Counted from the stretch's first letter, positions 22,711-34,480 are shown. The stretch is 64,000 nt of DNA from Lamellibrachia columna (GCA_963662155.1 OY759263.1:17059894-17123893); one strand, 5' to 3'. Program-made: numbers and translations. The notes: a model not told the origin generated them from the letters alone.

Positions 22711-23613
22711 ATGGGTACCTCCAAGTCGAATGCCGCCTTTCTCATCTCGGTGAATCACATTTCAAACACGATCTGTCATGTCATCTTCAGCTGGTTTTCG
22801 GACCATGAGTGTGTCAACCGACTGTTTCTGTACAACATGGCGCTGACGTTCTGCGGCATCGGGACGTCTCTCAGCATCTTCTGTCTCAACTACGAGATGC
22901 TCGTTGTCTACGCAGCCCTCTTTGGTCTCTTTATTGGTGAGTTAGTTAATGTTGAAAGTTGAATCAAATGCTGTCTGCATCGTTTAATCTTGTAAGTTGT
23001 TCTTGTAATCATGAAGGATTTAAAGAAGTTTAGAAGTCTAGACATTTGATTTGTTTCTGACTGTCTTATCATATATATGGGGTGCAGTGGTTAGAACATT
23101 GGACTGTCAAACAATTTCATTCACTCCACATTGCTTTAGTTCACTCAGCTGTATAAATGACTTCCTGGCTATAGACAGTGGTGGATATGTGAACGAATAG
23201 TCTTTGCACAGTAATTACAGCGAGGCTGAATGCTTCCCAGAGAAGTTGAGTTGGTGTTGAAATGAACAGGTCTACCAGGGGGTGAAGTATAAAGCCCTTT
23301 GATTGGTCATACAGACTAGATACTGTGCTAGATAAGAACTTACCTTTGTACACACATACATAGCATACATAACATGTATCACATACCATACCAATTCAGC
23401 AAGAAATGTGTTACAGCTAAACATCACCAATAGTACAATTCACCTCAAATCTAATACACCTGTATCTAAGTGCTGCCCCTTGTGACATATTGCAGGCGTG
23501 TGTGTGTGTCGCTGACTTCGGTTGTTCTGGTGGGTCTGCTGGGCACTGAGCAACTCACCATCTTGTTCAGACTGCTGCTTCTCTGCCAGGATGTGGCGAC
23601 CATTGTCCAGTCC
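22711..23613 (+). pseudogene. SLC16/MCT-like transporter exons
   Basis: Exon 22711-22936 (TTACTCAG acceptor, GTGAGT donor) encodes MGTSKSNAAFLIS, SNTICHVIFSWFSD and VNRLFLYNMALTFCGI, matching the eighth to tenth helices of monocarboxylate transporters (consensus SNTxGRxxFGWxSDR). Exon 23496-23613 encodes SLTSVVLVGLLGTEQLT and LLLLCQDVATIV, the next MCT segment (SLTSVVLVDLLGLEKLT…FQGVATI). The conserved GR…G…DR signature is degraded, and the start of the second exon has become GCGTGTGTGTGTG, which shifts the junction by one base. MCTs carry lactate and related acids with protons across the plasma membrane; this copy is probably a pseudogene. Confidence 0.6.
23088..23350 (+). mobile_element. 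tRNA-derived SINE, diverged
   Basis: The head GGTGCAGTGGTTAGAACATT resembles a tRNA A box. The body shares with 59780-60070 the order GTGAACGAATAGTC / GGCTGAATGCTTCCCAGAGA / AGGGGGTGAAGT / CCTTTGA. The tRNA-like B box is poorly preserved. It sits in the intron between the two MCT-like exons. Confidence 0.6.
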
Positions 23614-23619
23614 GTGGGG

Positions 23620-25990
23620 CGCAGGAACATAGTGATTGGAACATCAAACTCTCATCTTGATGCTTGTTCAGTGTCTGTTAAAGCTGCAGTGCGTGAAATT
23701 GGCTGAAGTCAGTGTAGATGTGTTTGGACGTAGATCTCTGAACAGTAGAGTTTTATTTACCTTGATTTGGCTATATTGGGTGTTAATCTAAAAAGGCTTC
23801 TTAAAATAGCTACATGTGAAATAAACCTTGTCTGCGCAGGGAAAGCAGACACCAGGTGGCAGCACTGCACAAGGCATGTGTCTGACAAGTTTTGTTGAAA
23901 CCTGGGATGGAGCTACATTTGTCTTGTTTGTTGTATTAGAGGTATTGTTGCGTTATTTGTGTCCCAGAAATTATTGCTAGTAAGTATTAATTGTAATGTT
24001 AAGAATGCCAATTTATTTTTCCGAATTGACGCAAACACACAGTTTGTTGAGAAATACCGGAAGTTATTTGTAGTCTGTTTGAGTGCAATATGATTGTTGA
24101 TGTGTTCAATAGTTAAAGAGGATTATGGCATTATGTATATACATAAGTAGTTTACTACATTAACATAATTATCTGTGTGCTGAACAACATTAAAATTGCA
24201 TGCCCCAGTAATATTGAAGTGTGGCTGAAAGTATTACCACTGGAGATACATGGTACATACTGTTGATGTGTTGTATGCCTGTCACAAGTTTACTATGCCA
24301 AAAGATGACATCAGTGTGACATCACTATGAACATTTGATATGTTTGGGGACCATGTCAAAGAGAGGTGGGTCTAATACAGAGGTCACACCATAATTGTCA
24401 AGGGCCACATACTAAATGTTTTAAATGTCTGTTCCTGGCGAAATATGATCACCAATGCATCATGGAGCGCCATGTGATGAGGTGTTAAGGAACTACTAAT
24501 GTTTTAAATTATGTAATCGTTCACTGTATGGCGCAGTAATACCGATTTTAAACATATTCCAGTGGTTTATTAGTGTTTGTTCTATACATACGCTGTGTTA
24601 ACTGTTATGAACATTGTTACATTGAAATGTTTTGCAGTCTGGAAAATTATAAACATTTTAAAGTGTTAATTGAAGGAGAGAGTCTGATAATTAGTACACT
24701 TTGTATACAGATATAAATGTCAACAATTGTGACACCTTTCCATGTCAATGTTTCTGCTCGACGGAGCTTTTGTAATCTCAGTCACTTCTTCAGCATCAGA
24801 CTAATCTGTTCATTGGTGTCATGTGACCATGTTGGTGGTAGCCACATGACTATTGCTGTCTGTGAAAACTTGTTTTATGCTGCACATAAAACCAGGATTT
24901 GTTTCTAATGTTTTTCAGTGTTCATACAGACATTCTTGCCTGAACTTGTTCACTTTGTCATTTGTATGTTGATTTTGTTGAAGTATTTTTGTTTTGTTAC
25001 CGAGTGCTGGAAGATGATAGTTCAGTATGTTGTAAGGCAACGCTAGTAGACATTTGCTCCAGTAGAGGGCGCCACTGGTGTATTCGAGGAGTGGCATGTG
25101 CAGTTTCACTGATTTTTTCCATGCTAAAAGCGTGTTGAGGTGGGAGTTCCCGAGTCAAATAATACTGTGGAAAATATATAATTGGTCATTTCACCTGGAG
25201 CGAGGGATATGGTAGGCTGTGAGATAAGGTCGCCTAGTGATGATGTTCATGGGTACAAGGTACTGACTGACTTGCTGTTATACACACGAGGCCATTGACT
25301 CTTGTGTACAGAGTTTGAGGAAAGGGGCTCCACCTTACTGATTATAGCATATCTGTCACACAGAAGGTGAATACATAACGTATATCTGGGTAAATATCTA
25401 AAACAAACACACCATTGTAAATAAACATACATAATTTTATTTTTTTAAACAACCATGTATCAAAAGGTATGATCCTATGAATGCAATAATATATTTACAA
25501 CTAGCATGCTGGATACAATAATCTACTTACAGTACACTGTCACTCTACACGTCATGAAATAATGATCTACCTGTAAGTGAACCAGAATCATGGTACACTA
25601 TAGATGAACTAAATGAGTAGTTGTTTTCTAAATCACAGTGAACAAAGACAGGTTACCACATATTTACATAATGTAACGCAGATACTTAGTTTCACTCAGT
25701 TATTTTTCTCCCTAGCAAAATGCTCAAAGTTTTGTGTGGCTACTTCGTAACTAGCTGTTTTTTGTGAAAACTACTAAACCTATTCTTTCTCCATCACTGC
25801 GAGACACAGAATCCCCCCAGGGTTGACACGGCCATCTCCAAAGTGAAATCACCCTCACTGCAAACAAAATATCTACACATCTTGAGTAATTAAAATTATT
25901 CTATGAAGTTCAATTCATTTCATAAAAAAGTTATTAACACAGCATGTTTTAATAGATGTATTTAGGCATGGGGAGCATTAAAAAAAATTG
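23620..25990. other. No gene seen
   Basis: About 2.4 kb of AT-rich sequence with only short random frames. No splice-bounded exon or mobile element recognised. Confidence 0.5.
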
Positions 25991-25999
25991 GAGGTCAAA

Positions 26000-26370
26000 G
26001 TGTACAAATATAAAGACCAACAAGAAATAGCAAAAGGAATGTTATAAATGTGCTTCTCTATTACTCAGAAACATGGAAAAACGACCAAACAAATAGAACT
26101 GAAACTAGCAAGTTTCCAGACGAGATGCTTGCAGACTTCTAAACATCAGATGGAATGAATTGATCACTAACGAGGAAGTATTTAAAGAGCAAATGTTGAG
26201 CCAATCAAGTCAACACTATTGAAGAGAAGATGGAGATATTTGGGTCATATCCTTTGAATGCCGCCAACAAGAACACCAAAACAGGCATGGTACTAGAGAC
26301 CATCTGGAAAGAGGAAATGAATGGCTGAAGATAGAGATGGGTGGCGTCTTCTGTCTTGTGTGCCTCATGG
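26000..26370 (+). mobile_element. Decayed RTE-type LINE fragment
   Basis: In shifting plus-strand frames the region reads like the C-terminal part of RTE elements: LLYYSETWK, then a degraded version of RxLNIRWxExITNEE, then a GHILR-like block and SGKRK. It has many stops. It lies just downstream of the last NLR exon, on the opposite strand. Confidence 0.55.
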
Positions 26371-26761
26371 CACAGGAAGAGAGTAAGAAAGATGCATTTA
26401 TTATACAAAATAAATAATTGTTAATTTTGAGATAGTCCCCCATTTAAAGGTCTCTTTCGTTTTGATAGTTACCCTGGTCATCAGTTGTTACAAAATAAAT
26501 TCCATGAAACTCGATTCATTTCATACATTATTATTGAAATTTATTTATTTTAATAGTTATATTATACTAAACACAAATTCACATTAATTTTGAGCCAGTC
26601 CCCTATTTAAAGGTTTCCTTTGTTTTGAGAGCTGCCCTGGCCATCAGTCATTATAATGTAACTGAACTGAAGTAAACAGACACCTCTGACGTCATTGCTA
26701 CAATGTAACACATCAATGAACGTGATACGTTGTTGGGGCAGACACTGTTACCCTGTTGTGT
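26371..26761. other. No gene seen
   Basis: Contains a degenerate direct repeat (CCCATTTAAAGGTCTCTTTCG and a diverged copy near 26600), each followed by GCCCTGGCCATCAG-like words. Non-coding, 3' of the NLR gene. Confidence 0.5.
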
Positions 26762-26909
26762 TTACACCAGGGTGACAGACGGTAGATGGTGTGACAGTGT
26801 CAACATCAGTGACGTGACAATCAACCGACTTACCCAGTAAAACCTCTCTTCACCGAACTCTTCCCTCAGTTGACGGCGACACATATCTGACAGGGGACAG
26901 TTCCACACA
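26762..26909 (-). CDS. Terminal NLR exon
   Basis: Acceptor CTTCCAG on the minus strand, then a frame reading SDMCRRQLREEFGEERFYW, which I recognise as the usual closing cap after the last LRR in NLR proteins of this type. The frame goes on for about 23 residues to a stop at 26762. A GTAAGT follows the TGG codon at 26832, so this could instead be an internal exon. Confidence 0.5.
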
Positions 26910-27689
26910 CTGGAAGACACAGGACAGATATGGGTTAAGCCTACTGTTACGTTTCCCATTGGTAACGTCTTGCATGATTATAAGAAAACGGGACTATCAA
27001 AACTTCTGAAACATCTTACCTGGCGTTGTCATCATCTCATTGACATGCTGATCAAGTTTAGTCAGTCTCACACTTCTAAACTCATTTAAAATGTCTGAAC
27101 GTGCCACACCAGTTAATTGTTACCATTTCTGCACATGCCTTGTGGCGAAAACACCTATTGAAATCATCTAAAAATCCACAGTTACACCGTTAACATGTTC
27201 TACCAGCAAACTGGCCAACATGCCTGCTTTTTTGAAAATTACACATGTAAAATTACTGTGCCCAACATTCGTGTGTAACACACCAGGAAGTGTAACTGAG
27301 GTATGATCCCATATACAAGACACATACCACTGTCGTCACTCGGCTCTCTATGTGGGTCTGCGTGACACAAAACTAAAACATCTGTAAGAATCAATGTCAA
27401 CTTATAATATCTCTAACTTTGGGCACTGTGTCAAGAGGTCTCTGGACATGTCACTACTGGCATCTGTCAAAGGGTTGTCACGGCAACCGTGTAAACAACA
27501 GACAGAAAGTAAACAAACGTTGGGTGATAAATTCTCACCCTCGGGGATCACGTGTTAGGGTGTCGTAAAAAGTAGTGCTTATTTTGATTAATAAAATTAC
27601 TACAAATGCAGATAATAAACATCAACAATTATTGAAAGGGTAGTTAACTCCAGACGTATGACAGACATGGCAACTATTTGTGGGGTGAA
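26910..27689. other. NLR intron, nothing recognised
   Basis: Between the terminal exon and truncated LRR exon A0. Unique AT-rich sequence. Confidence 0.45.
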
Positions 27690-27699
27690 TATACAAAAT

Positions 27700-27734
27700 T
27701 TAATGCCAGGGGGGTGAGACCACAGTCCATCAAC
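27700..27734 (-). pseudogene. LRR exon A0, truncated
   Basis: Starts like the other A exons after TTGTTACAG (LMDCGLTPLAL) but loses its second half. The sequence runs straight into the intron word GTGAATATACAAA that normally follows the donor, so the 3' half of the exon and its donor are deleted. Confidence 0.5.
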
Positions 27735-28069
27735 CTGTAACAACAATGACATTTGTTTAATCATCATTATAGACCTAAATTTCATCAACAAAATATAATC
27801 TATTTTCTGACAAAGTCACTTTTCTCAATCATTGTCGATTGTTCAGTTTAAATGTACAATAACATTTTTTAATATGTAATAAATAAATAATTTTTTTTTA
27901 AATGTAAACAGTTTGTTTACACTAGACGACAATCCAGTAAACTGAAACAGCTAAACACAAGAAGTAATTAAATATATAAAGTGACATATGTGACGTTGTG
28001 ACAACAATTGTAATAGTCGTCAGTTGAAACAGGTGTAAATAAAGTGTTAATTGACTAAATAATACTTAC

Positions 28070-28152
28070 TCTAAATTACGTAGTCTTGTCACTGTACCAA
28101 GAGCGTCACCAAGCTCTCATCCGTCTTTAGTAATCCTTGGTTCCGGTTCAGA
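28070..28152 (-). pseudogene. LRR exon B1, 10-bp deletion
   Basis: B-type LRR exon, 83 bp instead of 93. It opens LNRNQGLLKTDE; a 10-bp loss then shifts the frame, after which the expected LGDALGTVTRLRNLE is readable in the new frame up to the GTAAGT donor. Splice borders are intact (CTTTGTAG acceptor). Confidence 0.75.
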
Positions 28153-28907
28153 CTACAAAGTAGATTATAATCCTGGATTAAAACAACACAAACAGACGAC
28201 GGTGTCACTCACTGTGAACTCATTAAACCATATCAAATGTGTCATATACATAACTGGTAGATTAATGACATCTCAGTGAAATTACTACCACACGTCTGCC
28301 AAGACAATACAGACTCAACTGTGTCCATGGATTAATAGTCACATTTTACTTTGTCAGTGTCAGTAATTATGTAACGACCTGGACAGTCAAACTTCTAGAA
28401 ATGTCTGACCTACTTTCTGTATTTAATGTCACAAAGATATCACAAAAACTGACTGTTGACATAATGTATTGGAAAGGGCATTTGCCCTGGCAAGGTTTAA
28501 CCCAACAACAACTACAACACTAACAATGTACCACAAACTTTCAGGTTGAGTGACTGACTTTCAAAGATCAGGGTCAGATCACTTTGCTCACAAAAAGTTT
28601 TAAATGTTACATTATTGTAAATTTTATTGGGAAAATAAAAAATAATAATTTCATGTAGGCAGTACCTGAAATGAGGGATACAATTGTTTGTTATGTATTT
28701 TTGAAGCACTTTTCATTAATCTTTGTTATTACAAATTTTTATTTACATAACATTTATTGATAATTAATTATTGAAAAGGTGTTAATTTATTTCTATTTGT
28801 AATACATATTTGTACGTATATGTCTTGTTTACCTGAGAGAACTTATACAGTGACAGTCATGGTAACTATTTGACATTTACAGGGTGAATATACAAATGTG
28901 TTCTTAC
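28153..28907. other. NLR intron A1-B1
   Basis: 755-bp intron. Its two ends are homologous to the equivalent introns around exons A2 and B3 (CCTGGATTAAAACAACAC near the B exon, ACAGTCATGGTAACTATT near the A exon), which shows that introns were duplicated with the exons. Confidence 0.6.
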
Positions 28908-29000
28908 TTGAGCTCCTCTAGTTGATGACCCCCCGGCCCGCGAGTGAGTCCAGCCAAAATGGCGGTTAATGCTTTGTGGGAGAGATCACACTTGTCCAAC
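28908..29000 (-). CDS. LRR exon A1, intact
   Basis: 93-bp exon (TTACAG acceptor, GTAAGAA donor) reading LDKCDLSHKALTAILAGL and ending HQLEELK. This is one LRR of the ribonuclease-inhibitor kind, the NLR LRR subtype: a helix-forming ALTAILAGL half and an xLEELKL strand half. It begins one base into a codon and ends two bases into one, so A-type and B-type exons of 93 bp can be added or lost without changing frame. Confidence 0.8.
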
Positions 29001-29306
29001 CTGTAACAACAATCACACGTGTTTACATTTCATCAACAAAATATAATTTCTCAATCACTGAAATAAAGTGTACAATACAACAATTTTAATAAGTAATTAA
29101 AAATATATAATATTATATAGGTCAAATGTAAACTTTTGTTTTATATACATTACTCGACAGTGCAATATTCAAATCAACTGAATGCAACAGTTAAACATAA
29201 GAATGAATTCAAAATATAAATTAATATACTTGTGTTGACAACAATTATTATAGTTGTCGGTTGAAACAGGTTTAAATAAAGTTCTACTTGACTAACTAAT
29301 TCTTAC

Positions 29307-29399
29307 TCTAGTTCATGGAGATGTGTCATTACTGCTAGAGCATGACTCAACGCTTCAGCTGCCTCGACCGTCTTTAGTAATCCTTCGTTGTCGCTCAGA
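29307..29399 (-). CDS. LRR exon B2, intact
   Basis: 93-bp exon reading LSDNEGLLKTVEAAEALSHA then LAVMTHLHELE, bounded by TTTAGTAG and GTAAGAATT. It is the best preserved B-type LRR exon here and serves as the reference for the broken ones (B1, B4). Confidence 0.8.
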
Positions 29400-30488
29400 C
29401 TACTAAAGTACATTATATTCCTGGATTAAAACAACACAAACAGACCACGGTGTTACTCACTGTTCACTGATTAAACCATATCAAATGTTATTGACAGACT
29501 TTCTGTGTTGATTGTCATATCAACAGCTCAGTACTTTTGAAAAAGTAATACATAATAAAAAAAAATCAACCCAGACGTTTGACACAATGTATCTTTCCAA
29601 TATGCACTGTGTAGTTGGGATAAAAAACAAACGACCCAGTTTCTTTTTCAGTCACATAAAAAACATTTAAAACGGAACACTGCTAAATTTAGTTGATGCA
29701 TCTAACAATGAGTAACAGTAAATAATAAAAAGTCGTTCCATGCAGACTAGCTGTACATAATGTAATAAGTAATGTTGAATTTCCTGAAACTATATTGCAC
29801 CAAACAGCTTTATCGCAACCTGCTTTGCTTTCTAATTTTATTTTGTAAGCCTGAGCAGTGTCTTTAATATATAAAATAACTGGTTTGTGTGTACTAGTGC
29901 CCTCTTGTCCTGTTTTCAGTATGTATTGTGCTTCTAGTTTAAACAACGTTTGTTACCAAAAATATTTTTGATGCTACCCATGCCACAGTTGACAGTTCTT
30001 AAGAGTTCATACGCAAACACTGCTGCACCCTTTCCACTTAGATGGAGCCCATCCCTCATGAACATGTCAGCCCTCCCAACAAAGAAACCCCACAAATCAA
30101 CAAATCCAACTTCCTCCTCCCGACATAGCTGCTGAACTAGCGTGTCAATTGCCATCCTCCTGCAATTTTTATAACTCTGACCCTGTATCAGAAAAAGCAC
30201 TTCCCTGGAAGCGTTTAACCCACACAAAACATAAATATAATTTCTCAAGCATTGTGAAACATTAAGTGCACAATACAACAATTTTAATATGTAATAAAAA
30301 ATATATAGTTAAAATATAAATTTTTGTATTATATACAATATTCAACAGTGTAATATTCCAATAAATTGAATGCAACATTTAAACACAAGAATGAATTACA
30401 AATATAAATTTATATATGTCTTTACAACAATTATTATGGATGTCGGCTGAAACAGGTGTAAATAAAGTTCTACTTGACTAATTCTTAC
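29400..30488. other. NLR intron B3-B2 with inserted LINE fragment
   Basis: 1,089-bp intron. The outer parts match other introns of the array; the middle (about 29750-30235) is the SGNH-type ORF1 fragment. The A exon expected here by periodicity is absent. Confidence 0.6.
29934..30240 (-). mobile_element. LINE ORF1 fragment with SGNH-like end
   Basis: The minus strand encodes LCREEEVGFVDLWGFFVGRA and RDGLHLSGKGAAVFA. The DGLHLS motif is the Asp-x-x-His catalytic block of SGNH/GDSL esterase domains found in ORF1 of some animal LINEs. Only the C-terminal part is present, with no RT beside it, inside the NLR intron. Confidence 0.6.
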
Positions 30489-30581
30489 TCTAGTTTACAC
30501 AAACGTGTCATCGGTGCTAGAGCACTGCCCAACACTTCAGCTGCCTCAACCGTCTTTAGTAATCCTTTATTGCTGCTCAGA
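30489..30581 (-). CDS. LRR exon B3, intact
   Basis: 93-bp B-type exon reading LSSNKGLLKTVEAAEVLGSA then LAPMTRLCKLE, with TTTGTAG acceptor and GTAAGAAT donor. Differs from B2 at about nine of 31 residues. Confidence 0.8.
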
Positions 30582-30933
30582 CTACAAAGTAGATTATATT
30601 CCTGGATTAAAACAACACAAATAGACAATGGTGTCACTCACTGTCCACTAATTAAATCACATCAAATGTAATTGACAGACTTTATGTGTTGATTGTCAGA
30701 AGTATTCTTACTCAATAACAAATTTACGCCAAAAATATCAACAAATAAAGCAACCCTGTTGGTCATCAGCTTTGACAATGTTACATAAATAAACATAATT
30801 TAGGCTATTCTACATAAATTATGAGTTTTGTAGAAATACAGGAAATAAGCATTTACTGACAAGGTAATTAAGATCGAGAAAACTTACACAGTAACAGTCA
30901 TGGTAACTATTTCACATAAAAAGTTGTTCTTAC

Positions 30934-31025
30934 TTGATACCCTCTAGTGATTGCCCCCCATGAGATGAGCGAGTCTGGTCAAGATAGCAGTCAGCGACTG
31001 GGGGGAGAGATCAGAGTCCGCCAAC
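30934..31025 (-). pseudogene. LRR exon A2, 1-bp deletion
   Basis: 92 bp instead of 93. Reads LADSDLSPQSLTAILTRL and then hits a stop (TAG) after GGNH. Restoring the missing base by alignment to A1 would give the usual …LEGIK end. Splice borders are intact. Confidence 0.75.
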
Positions 31026-31257
31026 CTGTAACAACAATAACACGTGTTTAATCATCATGATACACCTACATTTCATCAGAAAAATATAATATATCCTTTG
31101 ACAAAGTCACTTCTCTCAATCATTGTAAAATATTAAGTGCACAATGCAACAATTTTAATACATAATAAAAAATATATAGGTCAAATGTAAACTTTTGTTT
31201 TAAATACATTGTGAAAAAGTGAAATATTCCAATAAACAAAATGCAATAGTTAAAAAT

Positions 31258-31750
31258 GCTTCCTCAACTGATTTAGCATATCGCAAATTAGGTTCATTAC
31301 TGTCCAAATATGTAGTGTGTGAATAGTTTATGTAACATCCGAAGTCGATTTAATAATGAAAACAATTTTTTTTTATCGGAAGAATTGAGTTTAGCTGTCT
31401 GATCTGGTAAGGATCAAAATAGTGAATATCCAAAATGGTAAGCCGTGTGTGGGTCAATGCTGACCATGGGCGTGACTTCAACCCTCTAGCCGAGCACATG
31501 ACAAAGTTATAAAATTCCACCAAGGAAGAAAATCGTGATTTTTCAGCATTTTGATTTACAATTCAGTTAATGCTTGAACAAGCATTAACTAACTAATTTA
31601 ATAGTTTGTCTGATGATTTCACAAAAACTACATACAAAACTACATACAAACGAGCTAGCATGTTGGAGTGTATACAAGGTAGGTTTTTTTCGCCAAAAAT
31701 TCATTTGAAATGAGACTAGCCAAAAAATTTATTAAGCACCTTTAAATGCA
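31258..31750. mobile_element. ~490-bp insertion in NLR intron
   Basis: The intron between B4 and A2 matches the other B-to-A introns except for this extra block. The homologous sequence stops at TTAAAAATGC and resumes at TTTAAATGC, a possible imperfect target duplication. There is no coding sequence and no family that I recognise. Confidence 0.45.
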
Positions 31751-31841
31751 AGAATGAATTGAGATTGATATATGTGATGTCTTGAAGAAAATTATTATAG
31801 TTGTTGGCCGAAAAAGGTGTAAATAAAAAACTAATTCTTAC

Positions 31842-31908
31842 TATAGTCGATGCAGATCTGGCTTCAGCCACCTCGACCGTCGCTAACAATCCAGCGCTGT
31901 CGTTCAGA
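31842..31908 (-). pseudogene. LRR exon B4, 26-bp deletion
   Basis: 67 bp instead of 93, with both splice borders kept. Reads LNDSAGLLATVEVAEA; then 26 bp are missing relative to B2, so the end is out of frame. Confidence 0.75.
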
Positions 31909-32339
31909 CTACAAAGTAGATTATATTCCTGGATTAAGGATAACCATAAAAGTTAAACCATATCATATATATGTAACTGACACACTTTCTATGTTGATTG
32001 TCAGATCACCAACTCAGAACTTTTGAAAAGGTAATACATAATTAAAAATAAATATCAAAGCAGACACTTGACACAATGTATCTTTCCAATATGCACTGTG
32101 TAGTTGGGTTACATTAGATTCACTTCAAAAACCCCAGTTTCTGCTTCAGTCATGCACAAAACACATTTAAAATTAATCACTCTTAAATTTAGTTGAGGCA
32201 TCCAACAAAGAGTAAATAATAATAGTCAGTCCAAGCCAGGCTAGCATGTTTCCTCTCAGTCCTAATTCAGCATCTGCGATGTCTTTGTTGGCCCATGATT
32301 TGGTTAAACTTATTATATGAGGGTCAGTATCTTCTACCA

Positions 32340-32560
32340 CGTTTAAAGAGAAATGGAAATGGAAAGCAGAAGAGGGTGGCAGAAGAAGAGGAAGACCAAA
32401 GCTGTGATGGAAAGACTGTGTCAAACAAGATCTTGAAAGGGCAGGTATGAACAGCCAAGAGTGGAAGACCATCGCAGAAGACAGAGGGAGATGGAGAGCA
32501 TTAACAATGAAAGTGGAGGAAGCTACCAAGTGACTTGGACCCCACCCCGCAAGGGAGCAA
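32340..32560 (+). mobile_element. RTE-type LINE 3' end
   Basis: The plus strand reads GGRRRGRPKL, then DCVKQDLERAGMNSQEWKTI and DRGRWRALTMKVEEATK, ending near a GGGGAAGGAG stretch. This is the typical last ~60 residues of RTE-type polyproteins (RGRPxxxWxxxVxxDL…AxDRxxWR). It is 5'-truncated and has one stop. It lies antisense in the NLR gene, between LRR exons B4 and C. Confidence 0.75.
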
Positions 32561-34270
32561 GGGGAAGGAGAAGAAACTATGTATATTTTGAAACACTTTG
32601 CATTAATCTTTGTTCTTATTCATTGTTATTTACATAATATTTATTAATAATTAATTGTTTTCATGTTTACAAATAACAACAGTGCATATTTAGCAAGAAC
32701 TATAATATTCTGCATGGAACAAAGACTGCTAGCACCTAGAATCTCTTATCAAATAATACATTAATTACGAGAGTCCAGTGCACAAATGGTGACAACATGC
32801 AATAAAATAAATGACTGTAAAAATTATTGTACAGCTGTATTAATAAAACAGAATAAATTAACCATTAATTAATGTCTTGGTTGTAGATTAGTAGAATATC
32901 TTTTTATTACGTGTTGGCCCAGATGGCGCTACGTACTCTCAAACGGTTTAAGTACCGAAGTATTCGCTGCCTGCACGCGTGGTTTCTGCGATTGTTGGAA
33001 GTTAACGTTTTACGTAGCAAACATTTGATTTACCATAGAAACCACTAAGAACCCTTGATATACAGGGTTTTCGAAAAAATAAAGGCATTACATTTCATTC
33101 ATGGGATTGTAGATTAATCTCTGAAAGCTTGGTGCCTGAGGTGCAAGCCGTCTCGGAGGAAATGTTAACACAACCACTTACAAGCATATGCTAGCTCGAT
33201 TATAGTTAGATGTATAAAAATGAATTATGTAGGTGCTGGGGTTTGATTTTTTTTTCACAAAACATTTTGTAGTCATTCGATAATAATAACTATTGAATTA
33301 AAGCCAACTTTGCTAACATTTCATTTCTAATCAATCAATAAAATATCGATTTATTACAGAAATGTTTCTTCAGATTTCCTTTGAAATTGTATTTTGTGTG
33401 TTTTCGCAGCTCGATATACCGTTGACTCCCGATGTATTTGTGTTGATAATGAAATGGGGACACGCTCATGCAGACCTTTCTCTGTTTGTATAAATACACT
33501 AACTACTTGTTAGGTTGGTAATGGGCAATCCAATTTTATTCATATCCAACAAGGATTGCCTGGTACGTTACTGATTAAGCTGGTATGTATGACCAATTAG
33601 TAAACAATACAAGATAAGATTTAACATTAGTGATATTTTCTACTGTAGCTAGCAAACTGTCAAAGACGGTCTTCACCAAATACCCTCGCTGCTCTTATAC
33701 AAACCGACAGTATACAAAAGGGAAAAAAAATTTATATCAACAATAACCACAACCAGAAGGCCTAGATGCATGAACTATTCTCACAAGTCCGAAGCATAAA
33801 TTAGTGCTTGCAACAGATGCCTTCCCACTCTGTTATAAACCATATTTTAACTGAACATGTAATTGGCTACAAGGTTTCTGACTACATAATATGTCACAAT
33901 GTTGAGAATGTTTAAGGTACAATTCAGAATGTTTCCTATCTGACATTCATGGTTTGAAAAAGCCTTCATCTTCAAATTACACTCCAAAAATGTATCACAA
34001 ATTTTGTTTAAATATATTAATTACAAATTGTTTAATTCAAAGCATTAGTACATTATCTTTTGATACTAAACATTCAAACTTTATATTTTCACCCCATGAA
34101 TGTTTTTTGGTTCTTTTCCTCTGATAGACCAAGTCTTCAGTCTTCAAGTATATACTGCTAAAAAGTAATAATTTACTATCCTGCAGTTTGTAACGTCATC
34201 TCGCAAGGTGGGGTGATCTAAAACGTTTGTACGCACAATAAAATTGTGCAGTTCAGGGTAAAAATGGATT
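32561..34270. other. No gene seen
   Basis: 1.7 kb of AT-rich sequence inside the long NLR intron between exons C and B4. No exon or element recognised. Confidence 0.45.
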
Positions 34271-34271
34271 T

Positions 34272-34480
34272 CTACAATGACTTAATAACTTTGAGAGTGC
34301 CTTTCTGAAATGTTTCTGCCGTTGGTGCAGTGACTGCTTCCTGGGTGAGCGAATTCCACATCGGGATAGAGCAAACATAGAACGAGTGCTGGTGAGAATG
34401 ATGGTAGACAAACCGATGCAAACTTGGCCATAAAGCTAATTCCACATTGGGATAGGGCAAACAGAACGAGTGCTGGTACA
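34272..34480 (-). mobile_element. LINE 3' end with internal duplication
   Basis: The minus strand ends with VCSIPMWNSLTQEAVTAPTA and ETFQKGTLKVIKSL, the C-terminal signature of CR1/Jockey-type RT proteins (xxWNSLPxExVxAxS…F). The HQHSFYVCSIPMWN block is present twice, about 85 bp apart. It adjoins a minisatellite upstream. Confidence 0.65.
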
